Assembly: GCA_001436895.1 (NCBI GenBank)
Contig: JQAY01000009.1
Span: 34,796 to 98,795 of the forward strand
Direction: 5' to 3'
Origin: Weissella confusa
Lineage (GTDB): Bacteria > Bacillota > Bacilli > Lactobacillales > Lactobacillaceae
Length of the DNA: 64,000 bases
The notes below the pieces were generated by a model. That model saw only the letters and a list, made by a program, of their open reading frames with translations, did not search any database and had not been told where the DNA came from. The position numbers and the translations under genes are program-made. Shown piece by piece: positions 25,532 through 34,582 of this stretch (position 1 is the first letter of the stretch; every line of letters starts with the position of its first letter).

Positions 25532-26917
25532 TTACTTGTTGAAAGTCGTACCCAAAACTGAGTAGATGTAGTTGTTCAAAGTTGCCTTGATAGCTTCCAA
25601 ACGACCAGATTGAATCGTTGCGAAGATTTCATCGTTTGTCTTGTTCAAGATGTAGTCTTCAAAGTCCTTGAAGGTTACCTTATCAGCTTCAAAGTCGGCA
25701 CCGATACCTGAATCAAATGATGAGTAGCGCTCCTTGTAAATGTTCTCCAAGAAGTTATCCTCGACCATCTTCAACGCAACACGCAAACCAGCGGCGTAAA
25801 CATCCATACCGGCCATGTGGGCATAGAACAAGTCATCAGGCTTGAATGATGCACGGCGAACCTTTGAGTCGAAGTTCAAACCACCAGTTGGCAAACCACC
25901 GTTCTTGACGAACTCATACATGACCAACGTTGCTTCATAAATGTCATTAGGGAATTCATCGATATCCCAACCAGTTTGCTTGTCACCCATGTTGGCATCC
26001 AATGATCCCAACAAGCCAGCTTCACGGGCGAAGCGAGCTTCGTGTTCGTAAGTGTGACCGGCCAAGTATGCGTGGTTACCTTCCAAGTTCAACTTGAAGT
26101 CGTTTTCCAAACCGTACGTCTTCAAGAAGGCAATCGTCGTTTGCACATCAGTATCGTATTGGTGTGCCGTTGGCTCCTTTGGCTTTGGCTCCAACAAGAA
26201 TTGACCAGTGTAGCCAATTTCGTTAGCGTAATCCTTGGCCAACTTGAAGAACTTGGCGATGTGATCCAACTCACGCTTCGTATCCGTGTTCAACAATGAC
26301 TCGTAACCTTCGCGGCCACCCCAGAAGACGTATGACTCTGAACCCAAACGCTTAGCAATCTCCAATGAGTGCTTGATTTGGGCAGCAGCATAAGCAAAGA
26401 CATCAGCAAATGGTGTCGTGGCACCACCGGCCAAGAAACGCTTGTTTGTGAACAATGATGATGTGTTCCATAGCAACTTCTTGCCAGTTTCGTGCATCTT
26501 TTGCTCAATCTTGTCGACAACCTTATCCAAGTTGGCGTTCGTCTCAGCCAACGTGTTTCCTTCTGGTGCCAAGTCACGGTCGTGGAAGGCAAAGTATTCA
26601 ACGCCCAACTTGTCCATGAACTCAAACATGTAATCAACCTTCTTCAAGGCTTGTTCCATGCTTGTGACATCATCAACACCGTCAACATCCCAAGGACGTA
26701 CGGCAGTTCCTTCACCAAATGGGTCAACCAATCGTTGGTCCATTGTGTGCCAGTAAGCAACTGAGAACTTCAACCAATCCTTCATTGGCTTTGTTTCTCC
26801 GTTGATAGTTACAGGCTCCTCAGGGTTATAGAAGTTATATCCCTTGGCGTCCAAAAAGTTAATCCCCTTCTTTCCGCCAAGGTACTCAACCTTAGGGAAG
26901 TCAAACAATTCTGACAT
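25532..26917 (-). CDS. xylA: Xylose isomerase
   Basis: A 461-residue class II xylose isomerase that converts D-xylose to D-xylulose (and some glucose to fructose) using two Mg2+/Mn2+ ions. Active-site segments include [12 protein letters not shown] (His/Asp near residue 100), [15 protein letters not shown] (near residue 185), [15 protein letters not shown] (metal Glu), LEGNHA and [18 protein letters not shown]. The length and the long N-terminus fit class II. Xylulokinase, a transporter and XylR are not adjacent, so it stands alone here. The start ATG 26917 is preceded by GGAGG. An XylR-like operator and a cre lie in its promoter region. Confidence 0.96.
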   Translation of the reverse strand: MSELFDFPKVEYLGGKKGINFLDAKGYNFYNPEEPVTINGETKPMKDWLKFSVAYWHTMDQRLVDPFGEGTAVRPWDVDGVDDVTSMEQALKKVDYMFEFMDKLGVEYFAFHDRDLAPEGNTLAETNANLDKVVDKIEQKMHETGKKLLWNTSSLFTNKRFLAGGATTPFADVFAYAAAQIKHSLEIAKRLGSESYVFWGGREGYESLLNTDTKRELDHIAKFFKLAKDYANEIGYTGQFLLEPKPKEPTAHQYDTDVQTTIAFLKTYGLENDFKLNLEGNHAYLAGHTYEHEARFAREAGLLGSLDANMGDKQTGWDIDEFPNDIYEATLVMYEFVKNGGLPTGGLNFDSKVRRASFKPDDLFYAHMAGMDVYAAGLRVALKMVEDNFLENIYKERYSSFDSGIGADFEADKVTFKDFEDYILNKTNDEIFATIQSGRLEAIKATLNNYIYSVLGTTFNK

Positions 26918-26982
26918 GATGCTATCCTCCAAAATTAGAACAAAATCTGTGTTGGCAGCTAAAACTTCGTCAGCTTAGTCGG

Positions 26983-27005
26983 GTTGATTTGTCCGGCCAA
27001 CCAAC
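26983..27005 (-). promoter_or_regulatory. Putative XylR operator
   Basis: An imperfect dyad, GTTGGTTGG...CAAATCAAC on the minus strand, just downstream of the xylA start of transcription, resembles the Firmicute XylR site (TTTGTTT-type half sites around a GRC core). Its position suits repression without xylose. Confidence 0.45.
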
Positions 27006-27016
27006 TTACAACACCC

Positions 27017-27044
27017 ATTATAGGAGCCTAATTTTCAAATGCAA
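27017..27044 (-). promoter_or_regulatory. xylA promoter
   Basis: -35 TTGCAT (27039-27044), 16-base spacer, perfect -10 TATAAT (27017-27022). Confidence 0.7.
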
Positions 27045-27053
27045 GCCCTTTCA
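27040..27053 (-). promoter_or_regulatory. Putative cre (CcpA site) over the xylA -35
   Basis: TGAAAGGGCTTGCA differs from the ideal cre TGAAAGCGCTTTCA at two positions and overlaps the -35 box, consistent with glucose repression of xylA. Confidence 0.45.
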
Positions 27054-27130
27054 TTGTTCAAAAGACTGGTTATTTTGAAACGCCACAAATAACTGATAGT
27101 TAAATAGTTCTAGTCTGAAAACTTGTACAC

Positions 27131-27168
27131 AAAAAAATAGTGCTGAACGTTTTGCCGTTCAGCACTAT
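27131..27168 (-). terminator. Terminator of the shikimate operon
   Basis: Perfect 13-bp stem ATAGTGCTGAACG / CGTTCAGCACTAT, 6-base loop, seven T on the minus strand, right after aroD. Confidence 0.95.
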
Positions 27169-27173
27169 AAGGT

Positions 27174-27887
27174 TTATTCAAAATGTGCTTTTAATTGTGT
27201 CACGCTTGGTTGACCTGGTGCTGATGACTCACCGAGACTGGCGAATGTTAATTGGGAACCATATTGGTAGCCTTCAAAACGTGACCGCTGACCAAGTTCA
27301 CCCATCGCCATTGTGATTAATGGTTTGGTTTGATTGGCCACTTTGGTTTCATCCAACAATCGTTGTACATCACCAGAATCATTTGGCATCACAGCTAGTT
27401 TCACAACATCAACCGGTGTTGCAACCATGCTTTGTAACTCAGCATCTAAATCAGCTGGCGTCGCGTCAAAATAATGACGAGAGCCAATCACAGTAACACC
27501 TTGTGACTGCGCATCTTCAACCACCTCCCCAACTTCTTCGGGCAATGAAACTTCGACATCCACCGCCGCAACGCGACTTGCAATCGCTAACTGATATACC
27601 CAGTGATAAGCGATGCTATCAAAGTCTTCTTGCCCGCCTTCAGCTGTTGTTCGCCACGTGATAATTAACGGCTTATCCGCATTAAAAGCGATAGTTTGCA
27701 TTTGACTTGCCTGCAATTCACCTGGATCAGTTAAATAATCCACGCGCCATTCGATGACATCAGTTTGGCTCTCATTGGCCTGGTCCAGCATCACCAGCAC
27801 ATCATTCACGGTTTCACCCATGACTGGTACTGCTATTAAGGGACGCTCAGGCGTTGCAACTGCTGATCCAATTTTCAAATTCGTCAT
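27174..27887 (-). CDS. aroD: 3-dehydroquinate dehydratase, type I
   Basis: A 237-residue class I dehydroquinase that converts 3-dehydroquinate to 3-dehydroshikimate by a Schiff-base mechanism. The Glu-bearing VIEWRVDYL (near residue 45), the catalytic His in SRHYFDATP (near residue 140) and the Schiff-base Lys in VDVVKLAVMP (near residue 165) are all present, with the SSAPGQPSV closing loop at the end. I used ATG 27887 with AGGTGA upstream rather than the GTG at 27896. It is the last gene of a seven-gene aro operon and starts 1 base after the aroK stop. Confidence 0.92.
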   Translation of the reverse strand: MTNLKIGSAVATPERPLIAVPVMGETVNDVLVMLDQANESQTDVIEWRVDYLTDPGELQASQMQTIAFNADKPLIITWRTTAEGGQEDFDSIAYHWVYQLAIASRVAAVDVEVSLPEEVGEVVEDAQSQGVTVIGSRHYFDATPADLDAELQSMVATPVDVVKLAVMPNDSGDVQRLLDETKVANQTKPLITMAMGELGQRSRFEGYQYGSQLTFASLGESSAPGQPSVTQLKAHFE

Positions 27888-27888
27888 C

Positions 27889-28392
27889 TTATTCACCTAG
27901 TAAATCGCGAATTTCATTTGCGACTTCAGCTGCTGTTTTATTATCTGTCGCAATCACGTGACTGGCAGCGGCATCATATTTCGGCAAACGGTTACGCCAA
28001 AGCGCCGCCACTTCCATCAAGGTCTTTGAACGCAAAATAGGTCGCGTATCATCATCCGCCAAACGTTCCATCGTTTGTCCAAATGAGCCTGATAGATAAA
28101 ACACCGGCACGTTTGCTTCAGACAACAGCTGGATATTACCAGGTGTTTCGATAATGCCCCCACCAGTTGCAATAATGCCATCATTATTAATAACTTCTTG
28201 CAACACATCATGCTCCAGTGCGCGAAAGGCTGGCTCACCCTCTGTTGCAAAGATCTCACCTGGGGTTTGTCCCGTCTTGCGAATAATCATTTTATCGGTA
28301 TCGGTTAATGGCACGGCCAGCATCTCAGCTAGCAAGCGACCAACCGTCGTCTTACCAGCCCCCATGAAACCAATCAAAATTGCTGTTTTCAT
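27889..28392 (-). CDS. aroK: Shikimate kinase
   Basis: A 167-residue NMP-kinase-fold enzyme that phosphorylates shikimate with ATP. The P-loop GFMGAGKTTVGR is at residues 8-19, followed by the shikimate-binding DTDKMI (Asp near residue 33) and the lid GGGIIETPGN (GGG near residue 78) with RPIL near residue 117. The length is normal. Its ATG overlaps the aroA stop by one base (TAATG), and it ends 1 base before aroD, so it belongs firmly to the aro operon. Confidence 0.94.
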   Translation of the reverse strand: MKTAILIGFMGAGKTTVGRLLAEMLAVPLTDTDKMIIRKTGQTPGEIFATEGEPAFRALEHDVLQEVINNDGIIATGGGIIETPGNIQLLSEANVPVFYLSGSFGQTMERLADDDTRPILRSKTLMEVAALWRNRLPKYDAAASHVIATDNKTAAEVANEIRDLLGE

Positions 28393-29687
28393 TAGTCTTC
28401 CACCAATCTTTCTAGGTCCGCAAAGAAGCTTGGATATGACACACTGACTGAATCGGCGTTCGCCAAGGCAACTTCACCGTCCGTCAACAAGGCAGCAATC
28501 GCCAGCATCATACCAATGCGGTGATCACCTGATGAATCGACCACCGTTGGCTCCTCAACATGTAACGGCGTGCCACCATGTACCAAGAAACCATCTTCGC
28601 GCGCTTCAATATTCGCCCCCAGCTTATTGAGTTGCGTGGTCACGGTCGCGATGCGGTCCGTTTCCTTCACGTGTAGTTCTTGCGCCCCGGTAATCAAAGT
28701 GTCGCCAAGTGCTTGCGTCGCAGCTAACACCAACATCGGAATTTCATCGACCGCCGTCGGAATATCTTCAGACGTGATAGCCGTTCCTTGAAGGGCTTGC
28801 GTGCGGACAATCAAATCCGCCGTTGGTTCACCTTCTGCAATCACATTATCCAGTTCGATCACGGCACCCATTCGACGCAACAAACGCAAAATGCCATCAC
28901 GGGTTGGATTAATCCCAACACCAGTCAAGCGCAATTCACTATGTGGCACCAACAACGCTGCCACAATCCAAAACGCAGCTGATGAAATATCACCGGGTAC
29001 GTTAATCGTTGTGCCAGTCAATGCCGTATTCGGCGTCACAATAATATCTTGGCCGTCACGGGCAACTGCCACGCCAAACTGTTGTAGCATGCGTTCAGTG
29101 TGATCACGCGTTGCAAGCGGCTCGGTAATCACCGTTTCGCCTTCAGCTTGCAAGCCAGCTAAAATCAAAGCACTCTTCACTTGCGCAGATGCCACTGGCA
29201 AACGGTAGTGAATCCCGTGCAAGCCAAAACCAGGCATCGTCGTCACTGGCAAGCGATGATTAGTGGACACAAATCGGGCCCCCATTTTCGTCAATGGATC
29301 AATCACGCGCGCCAGTGGACGGGTGCTCAAACTGGCATCCCCCACAAACGTCATTGGAAATGATTGGTTCGCTAATAAGCCCATCAATAAGCGGGTGCTT
29401 GTCCCAGAATTTCCCATATCAAGCGGTCCATCTGGCTCCGTTAACGTTGTGAGTGGCCGGCCGTGCACAACGACACGGTCATCATACCAGTCGACGGTTA
29501 CCCCCAACTGTTGCATGGCGCCTAATGTGTTTCGGACATCATCTGAATCGAGTAGCCCGTAAATCGCCGTCTCCCCAGTTGCAATACTCCCCAACATAAC
29601 CGCACGGTGTGAAATACTCTTGTCCCCCGGTACCGTTAACTGGCCATTAATGCCGGTTGCTGCAGTTTTTAATTGTCGGTTTGTCAT
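28392..29687 (-). CDS. aroA: 3-phosphoshikimate 1-carboxyvinyltransferase (EPSP synthase)
   Basis: A 431-residue EPSP synthase joining shikimate-3-phosphate and PEP. The two-domain inside-out barrel signature shows GDKSISHRAVMLGSIATG near residue 22, the PEP-loop LDMGNSGTSTRLLMGLLA near residue 85, and the C-terminal VKETDRIATVTTQLNKLGA and DHRIGMMLAIAALL motifs. The Gly in the MGNSGTSTR loop is followed by a Thr pattern of the kind seen in glyphosate-tolerant (class II) enzymes, but tolerance cannot be read from this alone. Start ATG 29687 follows AAAGGAG; 22 bases separate it from aroC. Confidence 0.94.
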   Translation of the reverse strand: MTNRQLKTAATGINGQLTVPGDKSISHRAVMLGSIATGETAIYGLLDSDDVRNTLGAMQQLGVTVDWYDDRVVVHGRPLTTLTEPDGPLDMGNSGTSTRLLMGLLANQSFPMTFVGDASLSTRPLARVIDPLTKMGARFVSTNHRLPVTTMPGFGLHGIHYRLPVASAQVKSALILAGLQAEGETVITEPLATRDHTERMLQQFGVAVARDGQDIIVTPNTALTGTTINVPGDISSAAFWIVAALLVPHSELRLTGVGINPTRDGILRLLRRMGAVIELDNVIAEGEPTADLIVRTQALQGTAITSEDIPTAVDEIPMLVLAATQALGDTLITGAQELHVKETDRIATVTTQLNKLGANIEAREDGFLVHGGTPLHVEEPTVVDSSGDHRIGMMLAIAALLTDGEVALANADSVSVSYPSFFADLERLVED

Positions 29688-29709
29688 AACGAACTCCTTT
29701 CGGGGCGAC

Positions 29710-30888
29710 TTAGAAGTTTTTAATTTCGGCACGGTACGCCGCCAATTGCTCCTTCAAACGATCCATATTATCTGTATCAAATTTATCCAAAATGGCAGTG
29801 GCCAACTCAATCGCAACCATGTGCTCGGCAATCACGGCAGCGGCGGTAACCGCTGTCGTATCAGAGCGTTCAACTGACGCACGGTGGTCTTCGTGGGTAT
29901 CAATATCAACACTTTGCATTGGACGGTAAAGCGTTGGAATTGGCTTCACAACACCCTTCACCACCACTGGTTCACCGTTGGTCATGCCACCTTCGAACCC
30001 ACCAAGATTGTTAGAACCACGGTAGAAACCGCGTTCCTCACTCCAGTAGATTTCATCCATCACTTCTGAGCCGAACTTTTCAGCGTTCTCAAAACCGCCA
30101 CCAAATTCAACACCCTTGAACGCATTAATGCCAATAATAGCGCGTGCAATCTTGGCATCCAACTTTGTGTCAGCTGAAACGTATGAGCCCAATCCAACTG
30201 GCACACCAGTCGCAATCACTTGCACCGTCCCACCAACCGTGTTGTAATCACGCTTTGTGTCATCCAACAACGTGCGCATCTTCTCATCCGTTTCAGCATC
30301 CAACGTACGCGTTGGGAAACTCTCTGTAACTGCGCGTAGCTCGGCCAATGTCTTATACTGAGCGATTTGCCCCGCATCAGCGCGCACTGGCCCGATGTTC
30401 AAGACGAATCCGTGCACATCAATGCCTAATTCAGCCAACAAACGCTTTGCAACGGCGCCAACCGCAACACGCATCACCGTTTCACGGGCTGATGAACGCT
30501 CCAATACATTTCGCAAATCGGCCGAGTGACGATACTTCATCCCCCCAACCAAATCAGCGTGACCGGGACGTGGACGCATCACCTTACGCTTGCTGTTTTC
30601 TTCGTCAGCTGGCGTATTTGGGTCCATGATTTTCGTCCAGTGATTGTGGTCATCATTGTGTACATTCAACGCAATTGGTGAACCCAACGTTACTTGATGG
30701 CGCACCCCACCCATGATGGTAACCGTATCTGTCTCAATCACTTGGCGTTGCCCGCGACCAGCGGCATGCTGGCGACGTGCTAATTCCGTATTAATATCTT
30801 CTTGGGTCAAGTGCAAACCAGCTGGAATGCCCTCGATAATTGCCACTTCTTCTGGGCCGTGACTCTCACCCGCCGTCATATAACGCAT
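29710..30888 (-). CDS. aroC: Chorismate synthase
   Basis: A 392-residue FMN-dependent chorismate synthase, the final step converting EPSP to chorismate, the branch point for Phe, Tyr, Trp and folate. Signatures include the N-terminal TAGESHGPEEVAIIEGIPAG (residues 5-24) with the catalytic His, RRQHAAGRGQRQ near residue 38, RPRPGHADLVGGMKY near residue 110, and SSARETVMRVAVGAVAKRLL near residue 130. The final DTTAVTAAAVIAEHMVAI block is typical. Its ATG overlaps the aroB stop by one base (TAATG). The reduced FMN supplier is not encoded here. Confidence 0.95.
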   Translation of the reverse strand: MRYMTAGESHGPEEVAIIEGIPAGLHLTQEDINTELARRQHAAGRGQRQVIETDTVTIMGGVRHQVTLGSPIALNVHNDDHNHWTKIMDPNTPADEENSKRKVMRPRPGHADLVGGMKYRHSADLRNVLERSSARETVMRVAVGAVAKRLLAELGIDVHGFVLNIGPVRADAGQIAQYKTLAELRAVTESFPTRTLDAETDEKMRTLLDDTKRDYNTVGGTVQVIATGVPVGLGSYVSADTKLDAKIARAIIGINAFKGVEFGGGFENAEKFGSEVMDEIYWSEERGFYRGSNNLGGFEGGMTNGEPVVVKGVVKPIPTLYRPMQSVDIDTHEDHRASVERSDTTAVTAAAVIAEHMVAIELATAILDKFDTDNMDRLKEQLAAYRAEIKNF

Positions 30889-31955
30889 TATTCTGGGTTT
30901 CCTTCCACGAATTCTTTCATTGCTGCTAACTCTTTTTTAACAATCACAGGCTCACCTGGCGCCGCAAGGGCTACCAACTGCAATGTGCCAGATTGATTTT
31001 TCTTATCATTCTTCAAATGGTCATAAAAATCGTCTTGACCGATCAATGGTGAAAAGACTGGCAGACCAACTGGCGCCAAACGTTCAACCAACGCATCCGT
31101 CAATCCCGATTCTGTATTGCCATCACGCTCAAAACGGTCTGATATAGTCACCATGCCAACTGCGACAGCTTCACCGTGGCGTAGTTCGCCGTGTGCCATC
31201 AATTCGATAGCATGACCAAAGGTGTGCCCGAAGTTCAACACCTTGCGAATACCGCCTTCTTTTTCATCAGCCATCACAATGTCAGCCTTATATTGGACTG
31301 ATTGTTCAATCAGCCATTGCGCATTGGCACGCACATCAGCGACCGTCTTCATCCGACCGGTCCACTGCCAAAACTCGCCACCAGCCAAAGCTGACGTTTT
31401 CACCACTTCGGCATAGCCTTCAATTAGATTGCGGTCGTCTAAGGTATCTAAATATTCTGGGTCAATAATCACCAAATCAGGCTGGTAAAAAGTCCCCATA
31501 ATATTTTTTACATCATCCATATTGATGGCATTCTTACCACCAACGCTTGAATCCACTTGGGCCGTCAACGACGTCGCCACTTGAATAAAGGCAATCCCGC
31601 GCATGTAAACTGACGCGACAAAGCCAGCCGTATCACCAATCACCCCGCCACCAAGGGCAATCACACCATCTTGGCGCGTAAAGCCATTTTCAGCAATCAC
31701 GCCAACCAGATAATTAACTGCTTCGAGCGACTTCGTTTGTTCACCAGCGGGTAACACTGCTGGTACTACTTCAAAGCCATTCAATGCCAAATTTTGGGCC
31801 GTCACATCAAAATAATAAGATGCGACATGCTCGTCTGAAATCAACAGCACCTTGCGTTTTGACCAAACCTTGGCCACTTGTTCACCAATCGCATGACGTA
31901 AACCCGCTTGAATCTCAATGCGATATTGTTTGTCAGGTAATGTTACTTGAATCAT
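30888..31955 (-). CDS. aroB: 3-dehydroquinate synthase
   Basis: A 355-residue NAD- and metal-dependent lyase that turns DAHP into 3-dehydroquinate. The NAD-binding GGGVIGDTAGFVASVYMRG is near residue 100, with the TSLTAQVDSSVGGKNAIN substrate motif following, and the metal-binding Glu (IEGYAEVVK), His (GHTFGHAIE) and His (RHGEAVAVGM) all visible. The length is normal. It begins 1 base after the DAHP synthase stop, with GAGGGG as ribosome site inside that gene's end. It is the third gene of the operon. Confidence 0.95.
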   Translation of the reverse strand: MIQVTLPDKQYRIEIQAGLRHAIGEQVAKVWSKRKVLLISDEHVASYYFDVTAQNLALNGFEVVPAVLPAGEQTKSLEAVNYLVGVIAENGFTRQDGVIALGGGVIGDTAGFVASVYMRGIAFIQVATSLTAQVDSSVGGKNAINMDDVKNIMGTFYQPDLVIIDPEYLDTLDDRNLIEGYAEVVKTSALAGGEFWQWTGRMKTVADVRANAQWLIEQSVQYKADIVMADEKEGGIRKVLNFGHTFGHAIELMAHGELRHGEAVAVGMVTISDRFERDGNTESGLTDALVERLAPVGLPVFSPLIGQDDFYDHLKNDKKNQSGTLQLVALAAPGEPVIVKKELAAMKEFVEGNPE

Positions 31956-31956
31956 C

Positions 31957-32946
31957 TTATCCCCTCACAATTTCATGAATCGCCCGCGCTTTGTCGGCTA
32001 ATTCAGTAAATTGGGCTGGCGTCAAAGCTTGGGCACCATCAACAAACGCTGCTTCTGGATGGTCGTGAATTTCGACCATCAGACCTTGTGCGCCAGCTGC
32101 CACCGCTGCCAAGCCAACTGACGTCACGTGATGTGCCACACCAGCTGCGTGTGATGGATCAGCCAAAACTGGATAATGCGTTAATTCTTGCAAAACCGGA
32201 ATGGCACTCACATCCATCGTATTGCGCGTGTACTTGTTATCAAAGGTACGGATACCACGCTCAATCAAGATAATTTGATCATTACCTTCTGACGCGATGT
32301 ATTCAGCCGCACTTAATAGTTCATCAATCGAGGCGCTCATGCCACGCTTCAAGGCAACGGGCTTATTTTGTTGTCCAAGTGCCTTCAACAAGCTGAAATT
32401 CTGCATATTACGCGTGCCAACCTGGAAAATATCGGTGTATTGTCCGACAATTTCAACATCACGCGTATCCATAATTTCAGTAATCATGTCCATACCCAAG
32501 GCATCGGCTGCTTGGCGGTGCATTTGCAAGCCAGCCTCACCTAATCCTTGGAAACTATAAGGACTTGTACGTGGCTTGTATGACCCACCACGAAGCAACG
32601 TTGCGCCCGCTTCTTGCACAGCTGCGCCCATCGCCAAAACGTGGTCAGCTGACTCAATCGAATCCGGCCCCGCCATCAAGACAAAATTGTCCCCACCAAT
32701 TGTTGAATGTGCTGTCGTAATCACCGTATCAGCTGGGTGAAAAAGACGTGAACTCTTCAACGCTGCTGGGTGCTTTTCAATCACTTCAGCAACATCAGCT
32801 TCATTCACAAATGGGACTTGCGCCAACGTTTTAATCGTCGCAAAACCCACGCGTTCCTCATGTACGTACACATTTTGCAAGCCGGCTGTTGTCGCTGCCG
32901 CGAGAACCTGTTGCGCTACTTGCTCATTCTTCATGACTAAAATCAT
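31957..32946 (-). CDS. aroF: DAHP synthase (type I beta) with N-terminal regulatory domain
   Basis: A 329-residue 3-deoxy-7-phosphoheptulonate synthase that condenses PEP with erythrose-4-phosphate, the entry to the shikimate pathway. Residues 1-70 form the ferredoxin-like regulatory domain seen in Thermotoga-type enzymes, implying feedback by an aromatic amino acid. The barrel shows RGGSYKPRTSPYSFQGLG near residue 115, ALKRGMSAS, IERGIRTF, ADPSHAAG (metal His), MVEIHDHP (metal Glu) and VDGAQAL (metal Asp). The usual metal-binding Cys in AGPCS is Asp here (AGPDSIES, residue 95); the rest of the site is conserved. It follows aroE after 2 bases. Confidence 0.92.
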   Translation of the reverse strand: MILVMKNEQVAQQVLAAATTAGLQNVYVHEERVGFATIKTLAQVPFVNEADVAEVIEKHPAALKSSRLFHPADTVITTAHSTIGGDNFVLMAGPDSIESADHVLAMGAAVQEAGATLLRGGSYKPRTSPYSFQGLGEAGLQMHRQAADALGMDMITEIMDTRDVEIVGQYTDIFQVGTRNMQNFSLLKALGQQNKPVALKRGMSASIDELLSAAEYIASEGNDQIILIERGIRTFDNKYTRNTMDVSAIPVLQELTHYPVLADPSHAAGVAHHVTSVGLAAVAAGAQGLMVEIHDHPEAAFVDGAQALTPAQFTELADKARAIHEIVRG

Positions 32947-32948
32947 GT

Positions 32949-33770
32949 TTACTTCTCTCCTTCTTCAGCTGGCATAATTGCCTGCTTCATGACGTTGATA
33001 TCAGGTAGTTGACCTGTCCATTGTTCAAAACTCAATGCACCTTGGCCAATCAACATCGCAAGGCCGTCATCTGCGTGACGTCCGGCTGCACGAGCTGCCG
33101 TCACGAATGGCGTTGGCTCTTTTTTATAAATGATATCAACCACTTGAACATCTGGTTGGGTGTCGTAGAATTGTTCAGTTGAAAGAATCGACATGTCTGA
33201 TTGCATCCCCACATTCGTTGCGTTCACAATCAAATCGGCATATGGCAAATACATCCCGATTTCATCCAAATCATGCAATTCAACGCCCGCCAAATCCTTG
33301 ACCATCGCAGCTTTTTCCGGGAAACGGTCACTTTGTCGGTTAAACACATGTAGCGTCACTGATTTAGGTGCCGTCGCCATAATGGCGCGGGCAGCGCCAC
33401 CAGTCCCAATCAAAATCACTTGATCAGCTGGCTCACGTAGCGTGCGCCAAAAACCAGCTCCGTCGGTTGAATCACCAATCGTTTTGCCATCGCGAATCAC
33501 GACAGTGTTGACTGCTGAAAGACGGCGGGCCAATGGTGTCAAATCATCCAAGTACAACATAATTGCTTCCTTAAACGGCATCGTCACATTGAAACCAGCC
33601 ACGCCTGACGCAACCAAACTTTTGAACGTTGCGGCTAACGCATTTGGCGCAACTTCATAGGCATCGTATTGCGCATCAATGCCCGCTTGCTTAAACGCGG
33701 CATTATGCATTGCTGGTGATTTTGAATGACGGGCCGGGTAGCCCAAAAGTCCATATCGTGTCGTTGCCAT
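32949..33770 (-). CDS. aroE: Shikimate dehydrogenase (NADP+)
   Basis: A 273-residue enzyme that reduces 3-dehydroshikimate to shikimate. The substrate domain carries GYPARHSKSPAMHN (residues 10-23), the catalytic Lys in GFNVTMPFKEAI near residue 65 and Asp in STDGAGFWRTL near residue 102. The NADP domain has IGTGGAARAI near residue 120 and NRQSDR. DDGLAMLIGQGALSFEQWTG closes the fold. It is the first gene of the aro operon, with GAGGAG upstream of the ATG and a promoter about 35-60 bases before it. Confidence 0.94.
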   Translation of the reverse strand: MATTRYGLLGYPARHSKSPAMHNAAFKQAGIDAQYDAYEVAPNALAATFKSLVASGVAGFNVTMPFKEAIMLYLDDLTPLARRLSAVNTVVIRDGKTIGDSTDGAGFWRTLREPADQVILIGTGGAARAIMATAPKSVTLHVFNRQSDRFPEKAAMVKDLAGVELHDLDEIGMYLPYADLIVNATNVGMQSDMSILSTEQFYDTQPDVQVVDIIYKKEPTPFVTAARAAGRHADDGLAMLIGQGALSFEQWTGQLPDINVMKQAIMPAEEGEK

Positions 33771-33804
33771 GTCAGTGCGCTCCTCACTCCTGTTGTTACC
33801 TTCC

Positions 33805-33832
33805 AGCTTACCAAATTAAAGCCAATTAACAA
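33805..33832 (-). promoter_or_regulatory. Promoter of the shikimate operon
   Basis: -35 TTGTTA (33827-33832), 16-base spacer, -10 TAAGCT with a TGn extension (33805-33810). The leader is too short for a T-box. The -35 abuts the T-run of the upstream terminator. Confidence 0.5.
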
Positions 33833-33858
33833 AAAAGACCGAGCATAAACTCAGTCTT
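33831..33858 (-). terminator. Terminator after the VIT1/CCC1 pair
   Basis: Nine-bp stem AAGACTGAG / CTCGGTCTT (one G.T), 6-base loop and six T on the minus strand. Confidence 0.85.
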
Positions 33859-33882
33859 ACTTAATGTTTATTTTACCTAAAA

Positions 33883-34569
33883 TTAGAAGAACATGCCAAT
33901 GCCATAATGGATGGCAATCGTCAAAAGTCCGATAACCACGTTACGCTTAATGGCTTTGACTGGGAATCCCTTACCAATCACGGCACTCAGATATCCGGTC
34001 AACGCAACGGCAACCACCGTTGCACCAATCGTGGCCAAGAACTCCCAGCGTGGTGTGGCCAAAATCATTGCCAATAACGGGAACGCTCCACCGATGGCCG
34101 CACAAATCAAAGATGAAACGGCAGCTGACCACGGACTAACGTAGTGGCCCAACTGGACATCATACTTCGTTGCCAAGATCGTTTCCAAAGGTGCCTTGGC
34201 CATCAACTCATCTGCAATCTTGCCGGCAGTTTCAGTTGTCACTCCACGTGACACGTAAAAGGCACGAATATCCTCAGACACTCCCGCTGGGTTCACGCGC
34301 AAACGTTGCGTTTCACGATCGACAACCACCTTTTCAGCATCCGCTTGTGATGACACTGATGCATATTCACCAGAAGCCATCGACAATGCACATGCCAACA
34401 AGTCAGCCAAACCAGCGATAAAGATTGTAAATTGATTACTTGTGGCTGCTCCAACCGAGAACAGCACGCCAACAACCGTCAAAATACCATCATTCGAACC
34501 AAGCACACCGGCACGAATCGCATTCAAACGTTCTTCCATCGTTTGATGGGTCTTAACTTTATTATTCAT
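33883..34569 (-). CDS. VIT1/CCC1 family metal transporter (second copy)
   Basis: A 228-residue membrane protein of the VIT1/CCC1 family, which moves Fe2+ or Mn2+ out of the cytosol. The N-terminal helix motif RLNAIRAGVLGSNDGILTVVGVLFSVGAAT carries the conserved Asp (residue near 31) used in transport; further helices follow near residues 45-65 and three in the last 90 residues. The middle cytoplasmic loop with EKVVVDRETQRLRVNPAGVSEDIRAFYVSRGV corresponds to the metal-binding domain but is short on Glu. It starts 13 bases after the paralogue's stop with GGGGG as ribosome site; both are surely co-transcribed. Confidence 0.87.
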   Translation of the reverse strand: MNNKVKTHQTMEERLNAIRAGVLGSNDGILTVVGVLFSVGAATSNQFTIFIAGLADLLACALSMASGEYASVSSQADAEKVVVDRETQRLRVNPAGVSEDIRAFYVSRGVTTETAGKIADELMAKAPLETILATKYDVQLGHYVSPWSAAVSSLICAAIGGAFPLLAMILATPRWEFLATIGATVVAVALTGYLSAVIGKGFPVKAIKRNVVIGLLTIAIHYGIGMFF

Positions 34570-34582
34570 AACGCAATCCCCC

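Noticed and set aside
33771..33830. T-box leader controlling the aro operon.
   Set aside because: The leader is under 40 nt and lacks the AGGGTGGNACCGCG T-box sequence.
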